In this document: positions 49,751 to 60,369 of the stretch, in pieces
How the letters are laid out: each line of letters starts with the position of its first letter
How positions within the stretch are numbered: the stretch's first letter is position 1
NCBI GenBank assembly: GCA_003242085.1
Contig: QBML01000018.1
Location: 29,725-93,724, forward strand
Source: Pseudanabaena frigida
GTDB taxonomy: Bacteria; Cyanobacteriota; Cyanobacteriia; Pseudanabaenales; Pseudanabaenaceae
Length of the DNA stretch: 64,000 nucleotides
Direction of reading: 5' to 3'
Translations under genes and position numbers: made by a program
Notes under the pieces: generated by a model
Database searches by the model: none
The model's input: the letters and a program-made list of their open reading frames with translations, nothing else
What the model was told of the DNA's origin: nothing

Positions 49751-50830
49751 TTAGAGAACTACTCCCTTGGGAGTGGGAATAGAAGGTTGTAAATACATCG
49801 TCAAGAACTGTAAACCATTATTAGCAAGGTAAGGGAGCTTTTGAACTTTTTTCAACCATTCGGGAGAACTAGATTCATCAATCTGCACTAACTTTGCATT
49901 GTTCTCTTCGCACTTCTTCAGGCAAGCCCAGAATTTAGGATTTTCTAAATCCATAATTACAGGGAAAGCTTTCGCCGCATCGCGATTGGTTTCACGCAGA
50001 ACTTCATCGACATACTTTCTAGTATCCATACCAATGGATTCATAGAACTCATTACGGACACAGATATCATTTAGATACATGGTAGCAAACACCGATAGTA
50101 AGAAGAACTTACTCCAGAGATTGGCTCTAATACCCTTGATATTATTTTGCTCACTGCGGAGAAGTAAGCTACAGAAATCACCATGACGGCTCTCATCTTG
50201 ACACCAATTTTCAAAGAAATTGAAGATTGGATAGATGCGATATTCTGGGTGAGACAAGAAATGCTGATGGATTTTGATGTAGCGCCAGTAACCAATCTTT
50301 TCCGATAGATAAGTGGCGTAAAAAATAAACTTCGGTGCGAAGTAAACATACTTCTTGGTTTTCGATAATGTCGAAAGGTCAAGTTGCAGATCGAAGTCTG
50401 GCATCGCCTTATTCAGAAAACCAGCGTGACGAGCTTCATCACGACTCATCAAGCTGAAAATTTCAGCCATCAGAGGATTCTTATCCTTGATTTTGACGGC
50501 AATTTCTTTGTATAGCAAAAATCCTGAAAACTCCGAGGTGCAAGATCCTTCAAGAAACACGCGAAAATGCTCTCTCACCTTAGGATCGATATGATTCCAA
50601 TCTTGATTGAAATCAGCAGTACGAACAAAGTGACGACGGTTATAGTCAAATTTAAATTCTTCGAGGATCGCTTCATAATCTGGTGTTAGATCGAAGATAT
50701 CCATATTTGCCATCGCTTCAAAGTCAGTGGTGTAGAAGCGTGGAGTTAGGATCGATTCGCGTCGGCCAGTCCCGTTAACCTTTTGTTGGTTTGACTGGCT
50801 TACATCGGGTTTAGAAGGGGTAGCTACCAT
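49751..50830 (-). CDS. acsF: Mg-protoporphyrin IX monomethyl ester oxidative cyclase (aerobic)
   Basis: RRESILTPRFYTTDFEAMANMD..EGSCTSEFSGFLLYKE..SRDEARHAGFLNKAM..QDESRHGDFC di-iron motifs. Confidence 0.96.
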   Translation of the reverse strand: MVATPSKPDVSQSNQQKVNGTGRRESILTPRFYTTDFEAMANMDIFDLTPDYEAILEEFKFDYNRRHFVRTADFNQDWNHIDPKVREHFRVFLEGSCTSEFSGFLLYKEIAVKIKDKNPLMAEIFSLMSRDEARHAGFLNKAMPDFDLQLDLSTLSKTKKYVYFAPKFIFYATYLSEKIGYWRYIKIHQHFLSHPEYRIYPIFNFFENWCQDESRHGDFCSLLLRSEQNNIKGIRANLWSKFFLLSVFATMYLNDICVRNEFYESIGMDTRKYVDEVLRETNRDAAKAFPVIMDLENPKFWACLKKCEENNAKLVQIDESSSPEWLKKVQKLPYLANNGLQFLTMYLQPSIPTPKGVVL

Positions 50831-50978
50831 AGTTCGTGCTGTTTTCTTTTATGCTGCTAGAAGATTTTGTTAATAAATTGCAGTTTATATACCTATATGA
50901 CTGCCTATTTTACGACTACTGTCTAGTTTATGGGTAGTTATATCTAGAAATAAGGTTTGCTTGTTAAGAAGCGTTAAG

Positions 50979-52676
50979 CTATTTATTGGCGATCGCCGCA
51001 TCAATTTGCTCGATACTAAGAGTCCGCAACAAGCTCACCTGTGCCGCAGGGGTAGATATATTCGCAAAATATTCAGAAGTGAGATAATCTGTATACGTAG
51101 CTTCTTGGACTAGATGCTTTTTGAAGAAGGCAACACTCAGCAACTTCAAATAATCTTGCGAGGCGATCGCATTTGGTCCAGCTAAAACACTGCTTATTTC
51201 AGGACTCAGGCGATCGTCTGATGTAATTGCCGTAACCGCCGTATGTCCCGCTCTATTCAGTAGTACCAAATAGCGACTTGGAGCAGTTAACCAAGTAAAA
51301 GGTACGATTTGCTCGGAGACCACAGGAGCAAACGTATCATCAGAACTGCCAACGATCGCGATCGGTACAGTGATTTTGCTAAACGCTGCCTTCCCTAAGA
51401 CATGGCTTGTCACTGGATTAACCGCAATTACCGCAGTAATGCGCGAATCTCCCAATTTATAGGCTTGGTTGGGTAGTCCTAGCGCCACACATTGCAATAA
51501 CAGTGAAGCATTCCATTTATATTTACCTTGGCAAACTTCTCCAAGATCGGCAAACTGGATCTGAGCGTCGCTGACTAAAGCCAAAGCCGCATACCCACCA
51601 AAAGAGTGACCAATCATGCCCACACTCTTCCAATTGATGTTATTAGCCTGAGGTGACTTTTCTAAATAATTCAGAACCGCAGTTATATCTTGAGGACGCT
51701 CAATAAAGCTCTCTGGTGGTGCAATCTCACTGGCAGCACCAATAATTAATTTATCTAATTGCTCTGCACTACTATTAGGTGAAACCGTCAGCACAACTGC
51801 AAAGCCATAGGATGCTAGATGTTCAGCAAGATAGAGTAGTGGCTCGCGGTTAGAAATTAGACCAGGATAGATAACGATCGCAGGAAGAGGTTTGAGATTA
51901 GCGTTGATAAGTTTGGGGACAAACAGATAAAACGGAATTTCATATTTACTATTTAGCGCTGGTGCTTTGAGGCTATATCGCTCCCACTTCATGTTCCCTG
52001 CTTCACGTAAGTCCGCCAACTGTAAAGGAGTCGGTAAAGTCGATGTTACTGGCGGGTTTGAAGGTATCGCTTGCTTTATTGCCTCGTTATTGACCATTTG
52101 CACGACTCTTTGAGTGTTCTGGAGCAAATCACTCAATTCTCCTACTGTTTGCAAACCCTCTTGAATATCAAAATAAATATCTGAGGTAGGGAATTTACGT
52201 AAGAAATTTAATAAAGATAAACCGTTCTGTTTATCAACTGTTGCCAAAACTGCCGCAGCGCGAATTGCTCGATTTCCTGATAGGTTAGGGCCAGTCCTGA
52301 TAAATTCGCCTAAGATATCCAATGCTCTTTCGCCCTGAGAAGTATAAAGAAATCTAGATAACAGAGATACAGGCACATCAGCTCTCTCTGACAAAATTCG
52401 CCGAAACGTCGCCATATCTGGCGCAGAAATATAACGAGATGCCATATCAAGAGCACCACGTAACTCTCCAGTTTTAGCAAAAACCTCCAAGTCATCAACA
52501 GATACTGAAACCTCAAAAACATTAAATCTAAAATTTACCGTTTCGGCTGCTTCACTAGACTTAACGCTCGTCCCTCCACTAATTGCCCCGATCGCACTAA
52601 GCAAAATCATTAACGTAGCAGATCGGATAACCAATCGCGAGCAAATACCGGCGATCGCATCTGTTAGATATTTCAT
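50979..52676 (-). CDS. Alpha/beta hydrolase with N-terminal DUF1400-like domain
   Basis: Signal peptide; VGMIGHSFGGYAAL nucleophile elbow; LLNRAGHTAV. Confidence 0.85.
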   Translation of the reverse strand: MKYLTDAIAGICSRLVIRSATLMILLSAIGAISGGTSVKSSEAAETVNFRFNVFEVSVSVDDLEVFAKTGELRGALDMASRYISAPDMATFRRILSERADVPVSLLSRFLYTSQGERALDILGEFIRTGPNLSGNRAIRAAAVLATVDKQNGLSLLNFLRKFPTSDIYFDIQEGLQTVGELSDLLQNTQRVVQMVNNEAIKQAIPSNPPVTSTLPTPLQLADLREAGNMKWERYSLKAPALNSKYEIPFYLFVPKLINANLKPLPAIVIYPGLISNREPLLYLAEHLASYGFAVVLTVSPNSSAEQLDKLIIGAASEIAPPESFIERPQDITAVLNYLEKSPQANNINWKSVGMIGHSFGGYAALALVSDAQIQFADLGEVCQGKYKWNASLLLQCVALGLPNQAYKLGDSRITAVIAVNPVTSHVLGKAAFSKITVPIAIVGSSDDTFAPVVSEQIVPFTWLTAPSRYLVLLNRAGHTAVTAITSDDRLSPEISSVLAGPNAIASQDYLKLLSVAFFKKHLVQEATYTDYLTSEYFANISTPAAQVSLLRTLSIEQIDAAIANK

Positions 52677-52941
52677 AATTTAGCTTTCTTTGTTTTAGCT
52701 TTTTGTGAAGGCTTTTCTAAAAGCTAACACGAAATTTATCTTTGATAGGTTTAAGAAGAGTTCTCTTCATAAACCCAGAAATAAGAAGTAACGCATCAAC
52801 TTTCTTGATTTTTGGCTGACGCTCGCGATATACAAAACAATACAAATGTTAATATTCATCAATTTTGCCCCAACCGCTAGGGTGCAATGCTAACATCCAA
52901 AATAGTTAAAAGATGATTAAACAAAGCTTTAGGAGCGCATT

Positions 52942-54162
52942 TTGACATTACGAGTTGCTGTTGTAGGCGGCGGACCTGCGGGTTCCTGTGCGGCTGAAAC
53001 ACTTGCCAAAGCAGGAATTGAGACCTACATATTCGAGCGTAAGCTAGACAACGCCAAACCCTGCGGTGGAGCAATTCCTCTATGTATGGTTTCAGAATTT
53101 GAGTTGCCTGACGAAATTATCGATCGCCGCGTCCGCAACATGAAAATGATCTCTCCCAGCAATGTGGAAGTAGATATCAAACTAGACAATCCCGATGAAT
53201 ATATCGGCATGTGTCGTCGTGAAGTTTTAGATGCTTTTTTACGCAATCGTGCGGCTGACCTTGGAGCAAAGCTAATCAATGGTCGCATTCTCGATATTAA
53301 GATTACTGAAAATGGCAAGCAGCCTTATGTGCTGACCTACTCAGATTTTGCTGAAGGTGGCAATGAAGGTGTTATGCGTACCCTCGAAGTCGATCTGATT
53401 GTCGGTGCTGATGGCGCTAACTCGGTAGTAGCCAAAGCGATCGATGCTGGTGACTATAACTATGCGATCGCCTTCCAAGAGCGCATTCGTATTTCACCAG
53501 ACAAGATGGAATATTACAAAGATTTAGCAGAAATGTACGTTGGCGATGATGTTTCGCCCGATTTCTACGCATGGGTATTCCCTAAATACGATCATGTGGC
53601 AGTTGGTACTGGCACGATGCATAAAAACCAACGCCTGATCAAGAAGCTACAGGCAGGCATTCGCGCTCGCGCTTTGCCCAGAATCGAAGGTGGCGAAGTG
53701 ATTAAGGTCGAAGCCCATCCAATTCCCGAACATCCACGTCCTCGCCGTGTCGTCGGTCGTGTTGCCCTCGTCGGTGATGCGGCTGGCTATGTTACCAAGT
53801 CCAGTGGTGAAGGTATTTATTTTGCTGCTAAGTCTGGTCGGATGTGTGCTGAGGCGATCGTGGAGTTTGCCGAAGCAGGTAAGCGCATTCCTACTGAAGC
53901 CGATCTCAAGGTTTACATCAAGCGTTGGGATAAGCAGTATGGTCTCACTTACAAAGTCCTAGACATTCTCCAGAATGTTTTTTACGCCACAAACGCTACC
54001 CGTGAGGCATTTGTAGAAATGTGCGCCGATAAAGATGTACAAAAGCTCACCTTTGATAGCTATCTCTACAAAACTGTTGTACCAGCCAATCCTTTCACGC
54101 AGCTAAAAATTACCGCTAAAACCATCGGTAGTTTATTGAGAGGCAATGCTCTAGCCCCTTAA
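52942..54162 (+). CDS. chlP: Geranylgeranyl reductase
   Basis: TTG start; LRVAVVGGGPAGSCAAETLAKAGIETYIFERKLDNAKPCGGAIPLCM; ChlP signature. Confidence 0.95.
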   Translation: MTLRVAVVGGGPAGSCAAETLAKAGIETYIFERKLDNAKPCGGAIPLCMVSEFELPDEIIDRRVRNMKMISPSNVEVDIKLDNPDEYIGMCRREVLDAFLRNRAADLGAKLINGRILDIKITENGKQPYVLTYSDFAEGGNEGVMRTLEVDLIVGADGANSVVAKAIDAGDYNYAIAFQERIRISPDKMEYYKDLAEMYVGDDVSPDFYAWVFPKYDHVAVGTGTMHKNQRLIKKLQAGIRARALPRIEGGEVIKVEAHPIPEHPRPRRVVGRVALVGDAAGYVTKSSGEGIYFAAKSGRMCAEAIVEFAEAGKRIPTEADLKVYIKRWDKQYGLTYKVLDILQNVFYATNATREAFVEMCADKDVQKLTFDSYLYKTVVPANPFTQLKITAKTIGSLLRGNALAP

Positions 54163-54204
54163 ATAAAACAAGGAGTGCGTAAACGCACTCCTTGTTTTAT
54201 TTAA
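54159..54204. terminator. chlP 3' hairpin (22-bp stem)
   Basis: ttaaataaaacaaggagtgcgt-aa-acgcactccttgttttatttaa. Confidence 0.8.
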
Positions 54205-54233
54205 AAAAATCATAGCCCTAGGGCTATGATTTT

Positions 54234-54353
54234 TTATTTGCTGCTTTGACCTTCTTCACGGCTAGCTGTTTGAATATACAGAGTTAGCAAGAAAACGGTA
54301 GGTACAAATACTGCTAGAACAGTTGCAAGAAGACCAAGAAAATTAGTTTCCAT
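54234..54353 (-). CDS. psbM: Photosystem II protein M (not in supplied ORF track)
   Basis: Manual translation METNFLGLLATVLAVFVPTVFLLTLYIQTASREEGQSSK*; PTVFLL.LYIQTASRE is the PsbM signature. Confidence 0.93.
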   Translation of the reverse strand: METNFLGLLATVLAVFVPTVFLLTLYIQTASREEGQSSK

Positions 54354-54444
54354 AAATTTGACTTTGATTGCTTATGTTAAATATTTTGATGACTGCTAAT
54401 ATTCTAAGTTCAAAATTGATTACTCTTACGAAAAAATTAAAAAC

Positions 54445-54483
54445 CAAAAAAGAAGGCAGCGCTACACGCTGCCTTCTTTTTTG
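54445..54483. terminator. Hairpin 3' of S1-like gene (17-bp stem)
   Basis: caaaaaagaaggcagcg-ctaca-cgctgccttcttttttg. Confidence 0.8.
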
Positions 54484-54487
54484 AAGA

Positions 54488-55378
54488 TTAAGCTTCCCAG
54501 AGTTTACTGATATTTTTTTCTAGACGCTCCTCTGCTTCAGCAAATACCTGTGCTGAATTATCGAGAATCTCACCAGCATGAAGTTCGAGCAGTTTTGTGG
54601 AGAGAGCAATACGATTGCGCGACTCGTCGATATCCACAACAACAGCCTTGATTACATCATTGAGCTGAAACACCCGCGTAGGATCGCTAACAGGCTTTTG
54701 GCTCATTTCTTTGACATGGAGTAAGCCTGAAACTCCTGCAAATTCTACAAATGCGCCAAAGGGGCGAATATTAGTAATCTTGCCAGTGATCAGTTGTCCT
54801 TTAGCAAGTTGATTCATCGCCGCAAGTTTGGCGGCTTGACGGTTAGACAGAACTAACTTCTTGCGAGTTTCATCAGCATCTAAAACCATTACAGGAATAG
54901 TTTTGCCGATCAACTTGGCAAGATCGGTTGTGTCTGACAAGTGCGATCGCGGTACAAAGCCACGCAATCCTACAGAGTCAACAATTACACCGCCACTGTT
55001 TGTACCGATTACCTTAGTTTCAAATACCTTGGATTCAGCTTGATAATCCCGTAGTGTTTGCCAAGCTTGCTTGAATAGCAAGCGGCGTACTGAAAGCTTC
55101 ACTTCACCATCAGCATTCTGGCTGCTAATGATCAGAAATTCGTACTCATTGCCAATTGGGAAGGCATCATTAGAGCGCGAGGAGCCACTGAGAGTAGCTT
55201 CTTCAATTGGGAGAAAACCTAAAGATTTAGCGCCAATATCGACATAAATGCCACTACTTTCGACTGAAATTACCTTGCCCTTCACGGTTTGCCCCACAGC
55301 AAACTCGTAATTATGCTCGGCGAGGGCATTGGCAAAATCGTCGGCAGAAAATGACTGAATATTTGTTGTGGCGTTCAT
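54488..55378 (-). CDS. S1-domain RNA-binding protein (cyanobacterial Rps1-like)
   Basis: Repeated S1 motifs: GQTVKGKVISVESSGIYVDIGAKSLGFLP; GQLITGKITNIRPFGAFVEFAGVSGLLHVKEMS. Confidence 0.9.
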   Translation of the reverse strand: MNATTNIQSFSADDFANALAEHNYEFAVGQTVKGKVISVESSGIYVDIGAKSLGFLPIEEATLSGSSRSNDAFPIGNEYEFLIISSQNADGEVKLSVRRLLFKQAWQTLRDYQAESKVFETKVIGTNSGGVIVDSVGLRGFVPRSHLSDTTDLAKLIGKTIPVMVLDADETRKKLVLSNRQAAKLAAMNQLAKGQLITGKITNIRPFGAFVEFAGVSGLLHVKEMSQKPVSDPTRVFQLNDVIKAVVVDIDESRNRIALSTKLLELHAGEILDNSAQVFAEAEERLEKNISKLWEA

Positions 55379-55545
55379 GGATAGAGATAAATATGCTAAA
55401 GATGCGAAGCGTTACTTGCGTGTATTTTATTGTAATTGTCTCACAGCGATTATAGAGAATATGAAGTAAATCTATCTTTCTCGATAATCGCTACGCTTCT
55501 TAATACAAAAAAACAAAATTATTGAGGCGAGCTTCTCACGCTTCA

Positions 55546-55941
55546 TTAATTTTGGGCTTTATGCGAATCACCAATCAGATAAATCACAAATAGTAAAACC
55601 ATTACAGAATCGATCGCGATCGCAATGCCTGCTTGATGACCGAGATACTGCCGACCGTATATAAGCACTAAAGCAATAAAAGTAAGCTTGCTAATACTAG
55701 AGACAGTCAAAATCAAGGGACGACTTACAGACTTGAACGCACCGTAGATTTGCATTGCGCCAACAAGTGTAATTAAAGCGCCCCAGTTACGCACAATAAT
55801 TTCTGCAAGTTGACCATCCAAAGACACACCAAATGTAGAACGTAAGGCTTCCTGTGGAGCGATCGCTGCATAAAATAAGGTGCAAGTCAGTGCACCAGAC
55901 ACGAGCATAATCCACTTTATTTGGGCAACAATCCACTTCAT
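55546..55941 (-). CDS. Small membrane protein of unknown function
   Basis: 131 aa with 4 predicted TM segments. Confidence 0.65.
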   Translation of the reverse strand: MKWIVAQIKWIMLVSGALTCTLFYAAIAPQEALRSTFGVSLDGQLAEIIVRNWGALITLVGAMQIYGAFKSVSRPLILTVSSISKLTFIALVLIYGRQYLGHQAGIAIAIDSVMVLLFVIYLIGDSHKAQN

Positions 55942-56005
55942 CGGTTTTCCTAATCTGAATATTCGCCTAAATTAGACAACTCTTTATGGTCGATAAAACT
56001 ATAGC

Positions 56006-56052
56006 TAGTTAAGAAAAAGTGCGGTGCGACGCACCGCACTTTTTCTTAACTA
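56006..56052. terminator. 22-bp-stem hairpin
   Basis: tagttaagaaaaagtgcggtgc-gac-gcaccgcactttttcttaacta. Confidence 0.75.
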
Positions 56053-56077
56053 CAGCTTGTTTAGGCTTTATGCAGTA

Positions 56078-56128
56078 CAAGAAATTTTTTAAAAGTGTTG
56101 CTTCGCAACACTTTTAAAAAATTTCTTG
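56078..56128. repeat. Palindrome family A member (24-bp stem)
   Basis: caagaaattttttaaaagtgttgc-ttc-gcaacacttttaaaaaatttcttg, followed by ggttttgagaaagcgcaaagcaccgta. Confidence 0.85.
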
Positions 56129-56166
56129 GGTTTTGAGAAAGCGCAAAGCACCGTAACGGCTTAATT

Positions 56167-56283
56167 CTATAGCAATAACAGAGATAGCTAGGCAAAATCA
56201 AAACCCAAATAAATAGAGGCGGCGCTTCGCGCCGCCTCTATTTATTTGGGTTTTATGTCCTAAGCAAAACTTGCATTGCTATA
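56167..56283 (-). repeat. Palindrome family B member (MITE-like, about 117 bp, 26-bp central stem)
   Basis: Ends ctatagcaat../..attgctata; centre aaaacccaaataaatagaggcggcgc-ttc-gcgccgcctctatttatttgggtttt. Confidence 0.8.
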
Positions 56284-56415
56284 TATCAAATTGATGAGCT
56301 TGCTTATCAATTTGATACTCTTCAGGCAGGTGCGAAAGCGAATGCACTAGACTAGTAGATAATTAATAAAGTCAAGCGATTACCGCATCGACGGGGTTAT
56401 AAGGAGCTACAGGCA

Positions 56416-58311
56416 GTGATGTCTTCTCAAGAAAAAATCTTTCGGCAAATCTTTCGGACAAACTTGTGGCGGCGCGTCAAAACGACGGTCATAAGTTTAG
56501 CAATATTGCAGAGTGTGGCGCTGACAGTGCCAACCTCTGCTCGTGCTGACGGAGAAAATGCATCGACTATCGGATATACCGAACTACTTTCGAGCGTAAA
56601 AGATAATAAAGTCCAAAAAATCGACCTTGAAAGCAACGGTTTAGCAGCAGAAGCAGTTTTGAAAGATGGTCGAAAAGTCAGGATCGATCTAATCGCCCGT
56701 GATGGCAATACCGAGTTGATGAAGGCATTACGTGAAAACAATGTCGATATAGCGGTAAGAGCACCTCAGCAACCAACATTAATTTGGCAACTCGCTAGTA
56801 CATTTTTTGTACCCTTGCTGTTGATTTTTGTACTGTTGATGGTGTTACGTCGCCTCAGCAATGCCCCAGGTGGCCCTGGACAAACTCTCAGTTTTGGCAA
56901 AACAAAGGCAAGATTTTCGCCTGAAGCCAAGACAGGTATCATGTTTGAGGATGTTGCAGGAATTGATACCGCCAAAGAAGAATTACAGGAAGTTGTCACA
57001 TTTCTCAAACAGCCCGATCGCTTTACAGCAGTTGGCGCAAAAATCCCCAAGGGCGTATTGCTGATTGGTCCTCCAGGAACTGGTAAGACACTCTTGGCTA
57101 AGGCGATCGCAGGAGAGGCAGGGGTTCCTTTCTTCTCGTTGTCGGGTTCTGAGTTTGTGGAAATGTTTGTTGGGGTTGGCGCTTCTCGTGTACGTGACCT
57201 ATTCCAAAAAGCCAAAGAAAATGCGCCCTGTATCATCTTCATTGATGAAATTGATGCAGTCGGGCGGCAGCGAGGAACTGGTATCGGGGGAGGCAACGAT
57301 GAGCGCGAGCAAACCCTTAACCAAATGCTAACGGAAATGGATGGGTTTCAGGGAAATACGGGTGTAATCGTGGTAGCAGCTACCAATCGTCCAGATGTTC
57401 TTGATAGTGCTTTGCTACGTCCAGGTAGATTTGATCGCCAGATTACAGTAGACTTGCCTGACTTCAAAGGTCGTCAAGAAATTCTCAAAGTCCATGCCCG
57501 CAATAAAAAGCTAGATGAGAATGTCTCCATAGAGGCAATCGCCCGCCGCACTCCTGGATTTGCTGGAGCAGATTTGGCTAACTTACTAAATGAAGCTGCA
57601 ATTTTAACCGCCAGACGTTATAAAGAGGCGATCGGTGAATTAGAAATTTCTGATGCGATTGATCGGGTCAAGATTGGCATGACTCTGAAACCTTTATTGA
57701 ATAGCGCGGAAAAAACCAAAACGGCTTATCACGAAATCGGACATGCTTTGCTCACAACCTTGCTAAAAAACACTGACCCGTTGGATAAAGTTACAATTAT
57801 CCCTCGCTCTGGCGGGACTCTCGGCTTTTCATTGTCTCTTCCATCTGAAGAAATGGGGCTTGAGACTCGTTCCACGCTTCTAGACATGATTACTGTAGCT
57901 TTGGGTGGCAGAGCCGCCGAAGAAGTAGTCTTTGGCATTGCAGAAATTGATGTTGGTGCTAGCAGCGACTTGCAAAAAGTGGCTAAAATTGCGCGCACGA
58001 TGGTTACTAAATTAGGGATGTCTAGCTTAGGTTTGGCAGCCTTTGAGGGACAGCAACAAAATGAATTTAGTTGGATGCAAAAGAACGAGTATTCCGAAGA
58101 AATTGCGAGTAAAATTGACCAACAAGTCCGAAATATCGCTAAAACATGCTATGACCAAGCGAAGCAGATTATTTTGGAAAATCGTGATCTTTGTGATCGA
58201 CTAGTCGATATTCTTCTGGAATCGGAAACCTTAGATGGTGAAGAATTTCGTAAGATTGTTTCCCAATACACGCAATTGCCTGAGAAACAAACTGCTTCAT
58301 TAAAATTTTAA
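56416..58311 (+). CDS. ftsH: ATP-dependent zinc metalloprotease FtsH
   Basis: [57 protein letters not shown] zinc motif. Confidence 0.97.
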   Translation: MMSSQEKIFRQIFRTNLWRRVKTTVISLAILQSVALTVPTSARADGENASTIGYTELLSSVKDNKVQKIDLESNGLAAEAVLKDGRKVRIDLIARDGNTELMKALRENNVDIAVRAPQQPTLIWQLASTFFVPLLLIFVLLMVLRRLSNAPGGPGQTLSFGKTKARFSPEAKTGIMFEDVAGIDTAKEELQEVVTFLKQPDRFTAVGAKIPKGVLLIGPPGTGKTLLAKAIAGEAGVPFFSLSGSEFVEMFVGVGASRVRDLFQKAKENAPCIIFIDEIDAVGRQRGTGIGGGNDEREQTLNQMLTEMDGFQGNTGVIVVAATNRPDVLDSALLRPGRFDRQITVDLPDFKGRQEILKVHARNKKLDENVSIEAIARRTPGFAGADLANLLNEAAILTARRYKEAIGELEISDAIDRVKIGMTLKPLLNSAEKTKTAYHEIGHALLTTLLKNTDPLDKVTIIPRSGGTLGFSLSLPSEEMGLETRSTLLDMITVALGGRAAEEVVFGIAEIDVGASSDLQKVAKIARTMVTKLGMSSLGLAAFEGQQQNEFSWMQKNEYSEEIASKIDQQVRNIAKTCYDQAKQIILENRDLCDRLVDILLESETLDGEEFRKIVSQYTQLPEKQTASLKF

Positions 58312-58336
58312 CTAGCATAAATAACTAATTAGCCAT

Positions 58337-58379
58337 AAAAATAGATAAGGATGTGCAAAGCACATCCTTATCTATTTTT
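58337..58379. terminator. 20-bp-stem hairpin between ftsH and pheA
   Basis: aaaaatagataaggatgtgc-aaa-gcacatccttatctattttt. Confidence 0.85.
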
Positions 58380-58388
58380 GGACTTAAT

Positions 58389-59225
58389 ATGACAACGATC
58401 GCTTATCTTGGTCCCGCAGGTACATACTCAGAAATGGCTGCCCTGCAATATTTGCAGTTAAATTATCCAGACTTAACACGAGATATTCCCACACTGCGCC
58501 CTTACCAAACTATTCCTCAAGCAATTAACGCCGCTGAGCATGGTCATGTTGATATTGCGGTTGTGCCTGTAGAAAACTCGATCCAAGGCGGTGTAACCAT
58601 GACCCTCGATAGCCTTTGGCAATCCGAGTCTTTGCAGATCCAACAGGCGATCGTCCTACCGATCGCCCATGCCTTGATTACTCGCGCCCCAAATCTTGAG
58701 GATATTAAAGCTGTCTATTCGCATCCCCAAAGTTTAGCCCAGTGCCAACAATGGCTCGATCGCTATCTACCAAACGTTCAACAGATTGCCACTGACTCCA
58801 ATACCGATCGGTTACATAGTGTTGCTGAAGATGCGACAGTAGCGGCGATCGCTTCACAACATGCCGCTGAGCTATACAAATTACCAGTTCTAAAATTTCC
58901 CATTAACGATCAACCAGATAATTGCACTCGTTTTTTGGTCTTAGGTCGCACTACGCCCACGACAAAAGGCACGCATTCATCACTCGCCTTTAGCCTCAAG
59001 CGCAATATGCCAGGCGCATTAGTAAAACCTTTGTTAGTATTTGCCGATCGCCAGATCAATTTGAGCCGTATCGAGTCACGCCCCACTAAGCGATCGCTTG
59101 GTGAATATATTTTCTTCCTCGACATTGATGCGGCGATCGAAGACCCTAACTTCAGCGAAGCCTTAGTCGAACTGCAAAACGTTACTGAAAACCTCAAAAT
59201 CCTTGGTAGTTATTCCATCGCTTAA
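58389..59225 (+). CDS. pheA: Prephenate dehydratase
   Basis: MTTIAYLGPAGTYSEMAAL..VPVENSIQGGV..; ESRPTKRSLGEYIFFLDI. Start re-assigned from 58353, which lies in the hairpin. Confidence 0.93.
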   Translation: MTTIAYLGPAGTYSEMAALQYLQLNYPDLTRDIPTLRPYQTIPQAINAAEHGHVDIAVVPVENSIQGGVTMTLDSLWQSESLQIQQAIVLPIAHALITRAPNLEDIKAVYSHPQSLAQCQQWLDRYLPNVQQIATDSNTDRLHSVAEDATVAAIASQHAAELYKLPVLKFPINDQPDNCTRFLVLGRTTPTTKGTHSSLAFSLKRNMPGALVKPLLVFADRQINLSRIESRPTKRSLGEYIFFLDIDAAIEDPNFSEALVELQNVTENLKILGSYSIA

Positions 59226-59258
59226 CGAGATAGTAAAAGCTGCTAAGCCCCGCTCTTA

Positions 59259-60020
59259 CTATATTTTTGAATGAGCAAGACGTTTATTCCGCATCAGCAC
59301 GTTAGCACCTTCATTAGTTTGCTCAATTACTAATAGCGGTGTTGGTTTAGCAGTTTGATCCCAACTAATTACTGCTAGCCTTCCTTGAATCGTAGGTTGC
59401 CAATTACGGTTTTCATCTGAGGCAACAACAAAACTTTCTAGCCCTGCCGCCAAATCTTTGAGAATACTTTGCGAACCATGAGCAGGAATCTTCGCTAATT
59501 TGACATGGATACGAAAAAGCACGCGGATTTGTGAATCGTCGTGGTGTTCTGGTTGAAAAGCTACATCAAAAATCACATCTACTTTTCGCGCATTACCACT
59601 ATCTTCCTCACTTGGCATCAAAGCAGGCGCAACTTTTTGACGAAGATTAACCTTCATCTGCGCCAAGATAATTTCACAAAAATGAGGCTCCTCCATTCTC
59701 ATACTCAGATAATCCAGATTAAACTCACGGGAATGAATCAGATCGGGGTTACGCTCGTTTTCATCAATAGTATGCAATGCAAGTTTTAGCTTTTTGGCAA
59801 GCTCCTGATTTTTGATTTTTTCGACCTTAAGTTGTTGTCGATTTTTTCGCAATTGCCAGTAATGATAGGCAGTCGCGCCAAGTGCGCCCCACAGTAAGAC
59901 CAGCAATAAGCTCACACAAACCGTGTTTTGCAGTGGCATGGTTGACTGCTCGATTGAGCCTAACAAACCTTCGCGATCGCTAGGTTTTACAGTCATTAGA
60001 ACTCTTGATGCGTACAACAT
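59259..60020 (-). CDS. Hypothetical protein with one TM segment
   Basis: 253 aa ORF, TM plus coiled-coil-like stretch. Confidence 0.65.
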   Translation of the reverse strand: MLYASRVLMTVKPSDREGLLGSIEQSTMPLQNTVCVSLLLVLLWGALGATAYHYWQLRKNRQQLKVEKIKNQELAKKLKLALHTIDENERNPDLIHSREFNLDYLSMRMEEPHFCEIILAQMKVNLRQKVAPALMPSEEDSGNARKVDVIFDVAFQPEHHDDSQIRVLFRIHVKLAKIPAHGSQSILKDLAAGLESFVVASDENRNWQPTIQGRLAVISWDQTAKPTPLLVIEQTNEGANVLMRNKRLAHSKI

Positions 60021-60191
60021 AAAAATGCACCAATTTTAAATAGAAATTCGGTAAGCTTCCCCTACTTATGACGATTCGCGTAAGTCATAAGTGGCAATTA
60101 TCAATAAAATCTTTCTGATTCCCCCCTCAGACTATTCCCCAAATGCTGCAAATAATGAGCACATTACAGCAATTACCGATCGATCGAACCA

Positions 60192-60242
60192 CAAGAAGAA
60201 TCTTAAAAGCGTTGCTTCACAACGCTTTTAAGATTCTTCTTG
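60192..60242. repeat. Palindrome family A member (23-bp stem)
   Basis: caagaagaatcttaaaagcgttg-cttca-caacgcttttaagattcttcttg, followed by gtttgggtttaagcgcaaagcgctgta. Confidence 0.85.
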
Positions 60243-60369
60243 GTTTGGGTTTAAGCGCAAAGCGCTGTATACAACTAACCCAAAAAGTAAAAGCGGCAAT
60301 AAATGCCGCTTTTACTTTCTATATCTTGCCAAATAAAGCTAAGCTTCACTTAGCGGGGCTTTTGATAAC

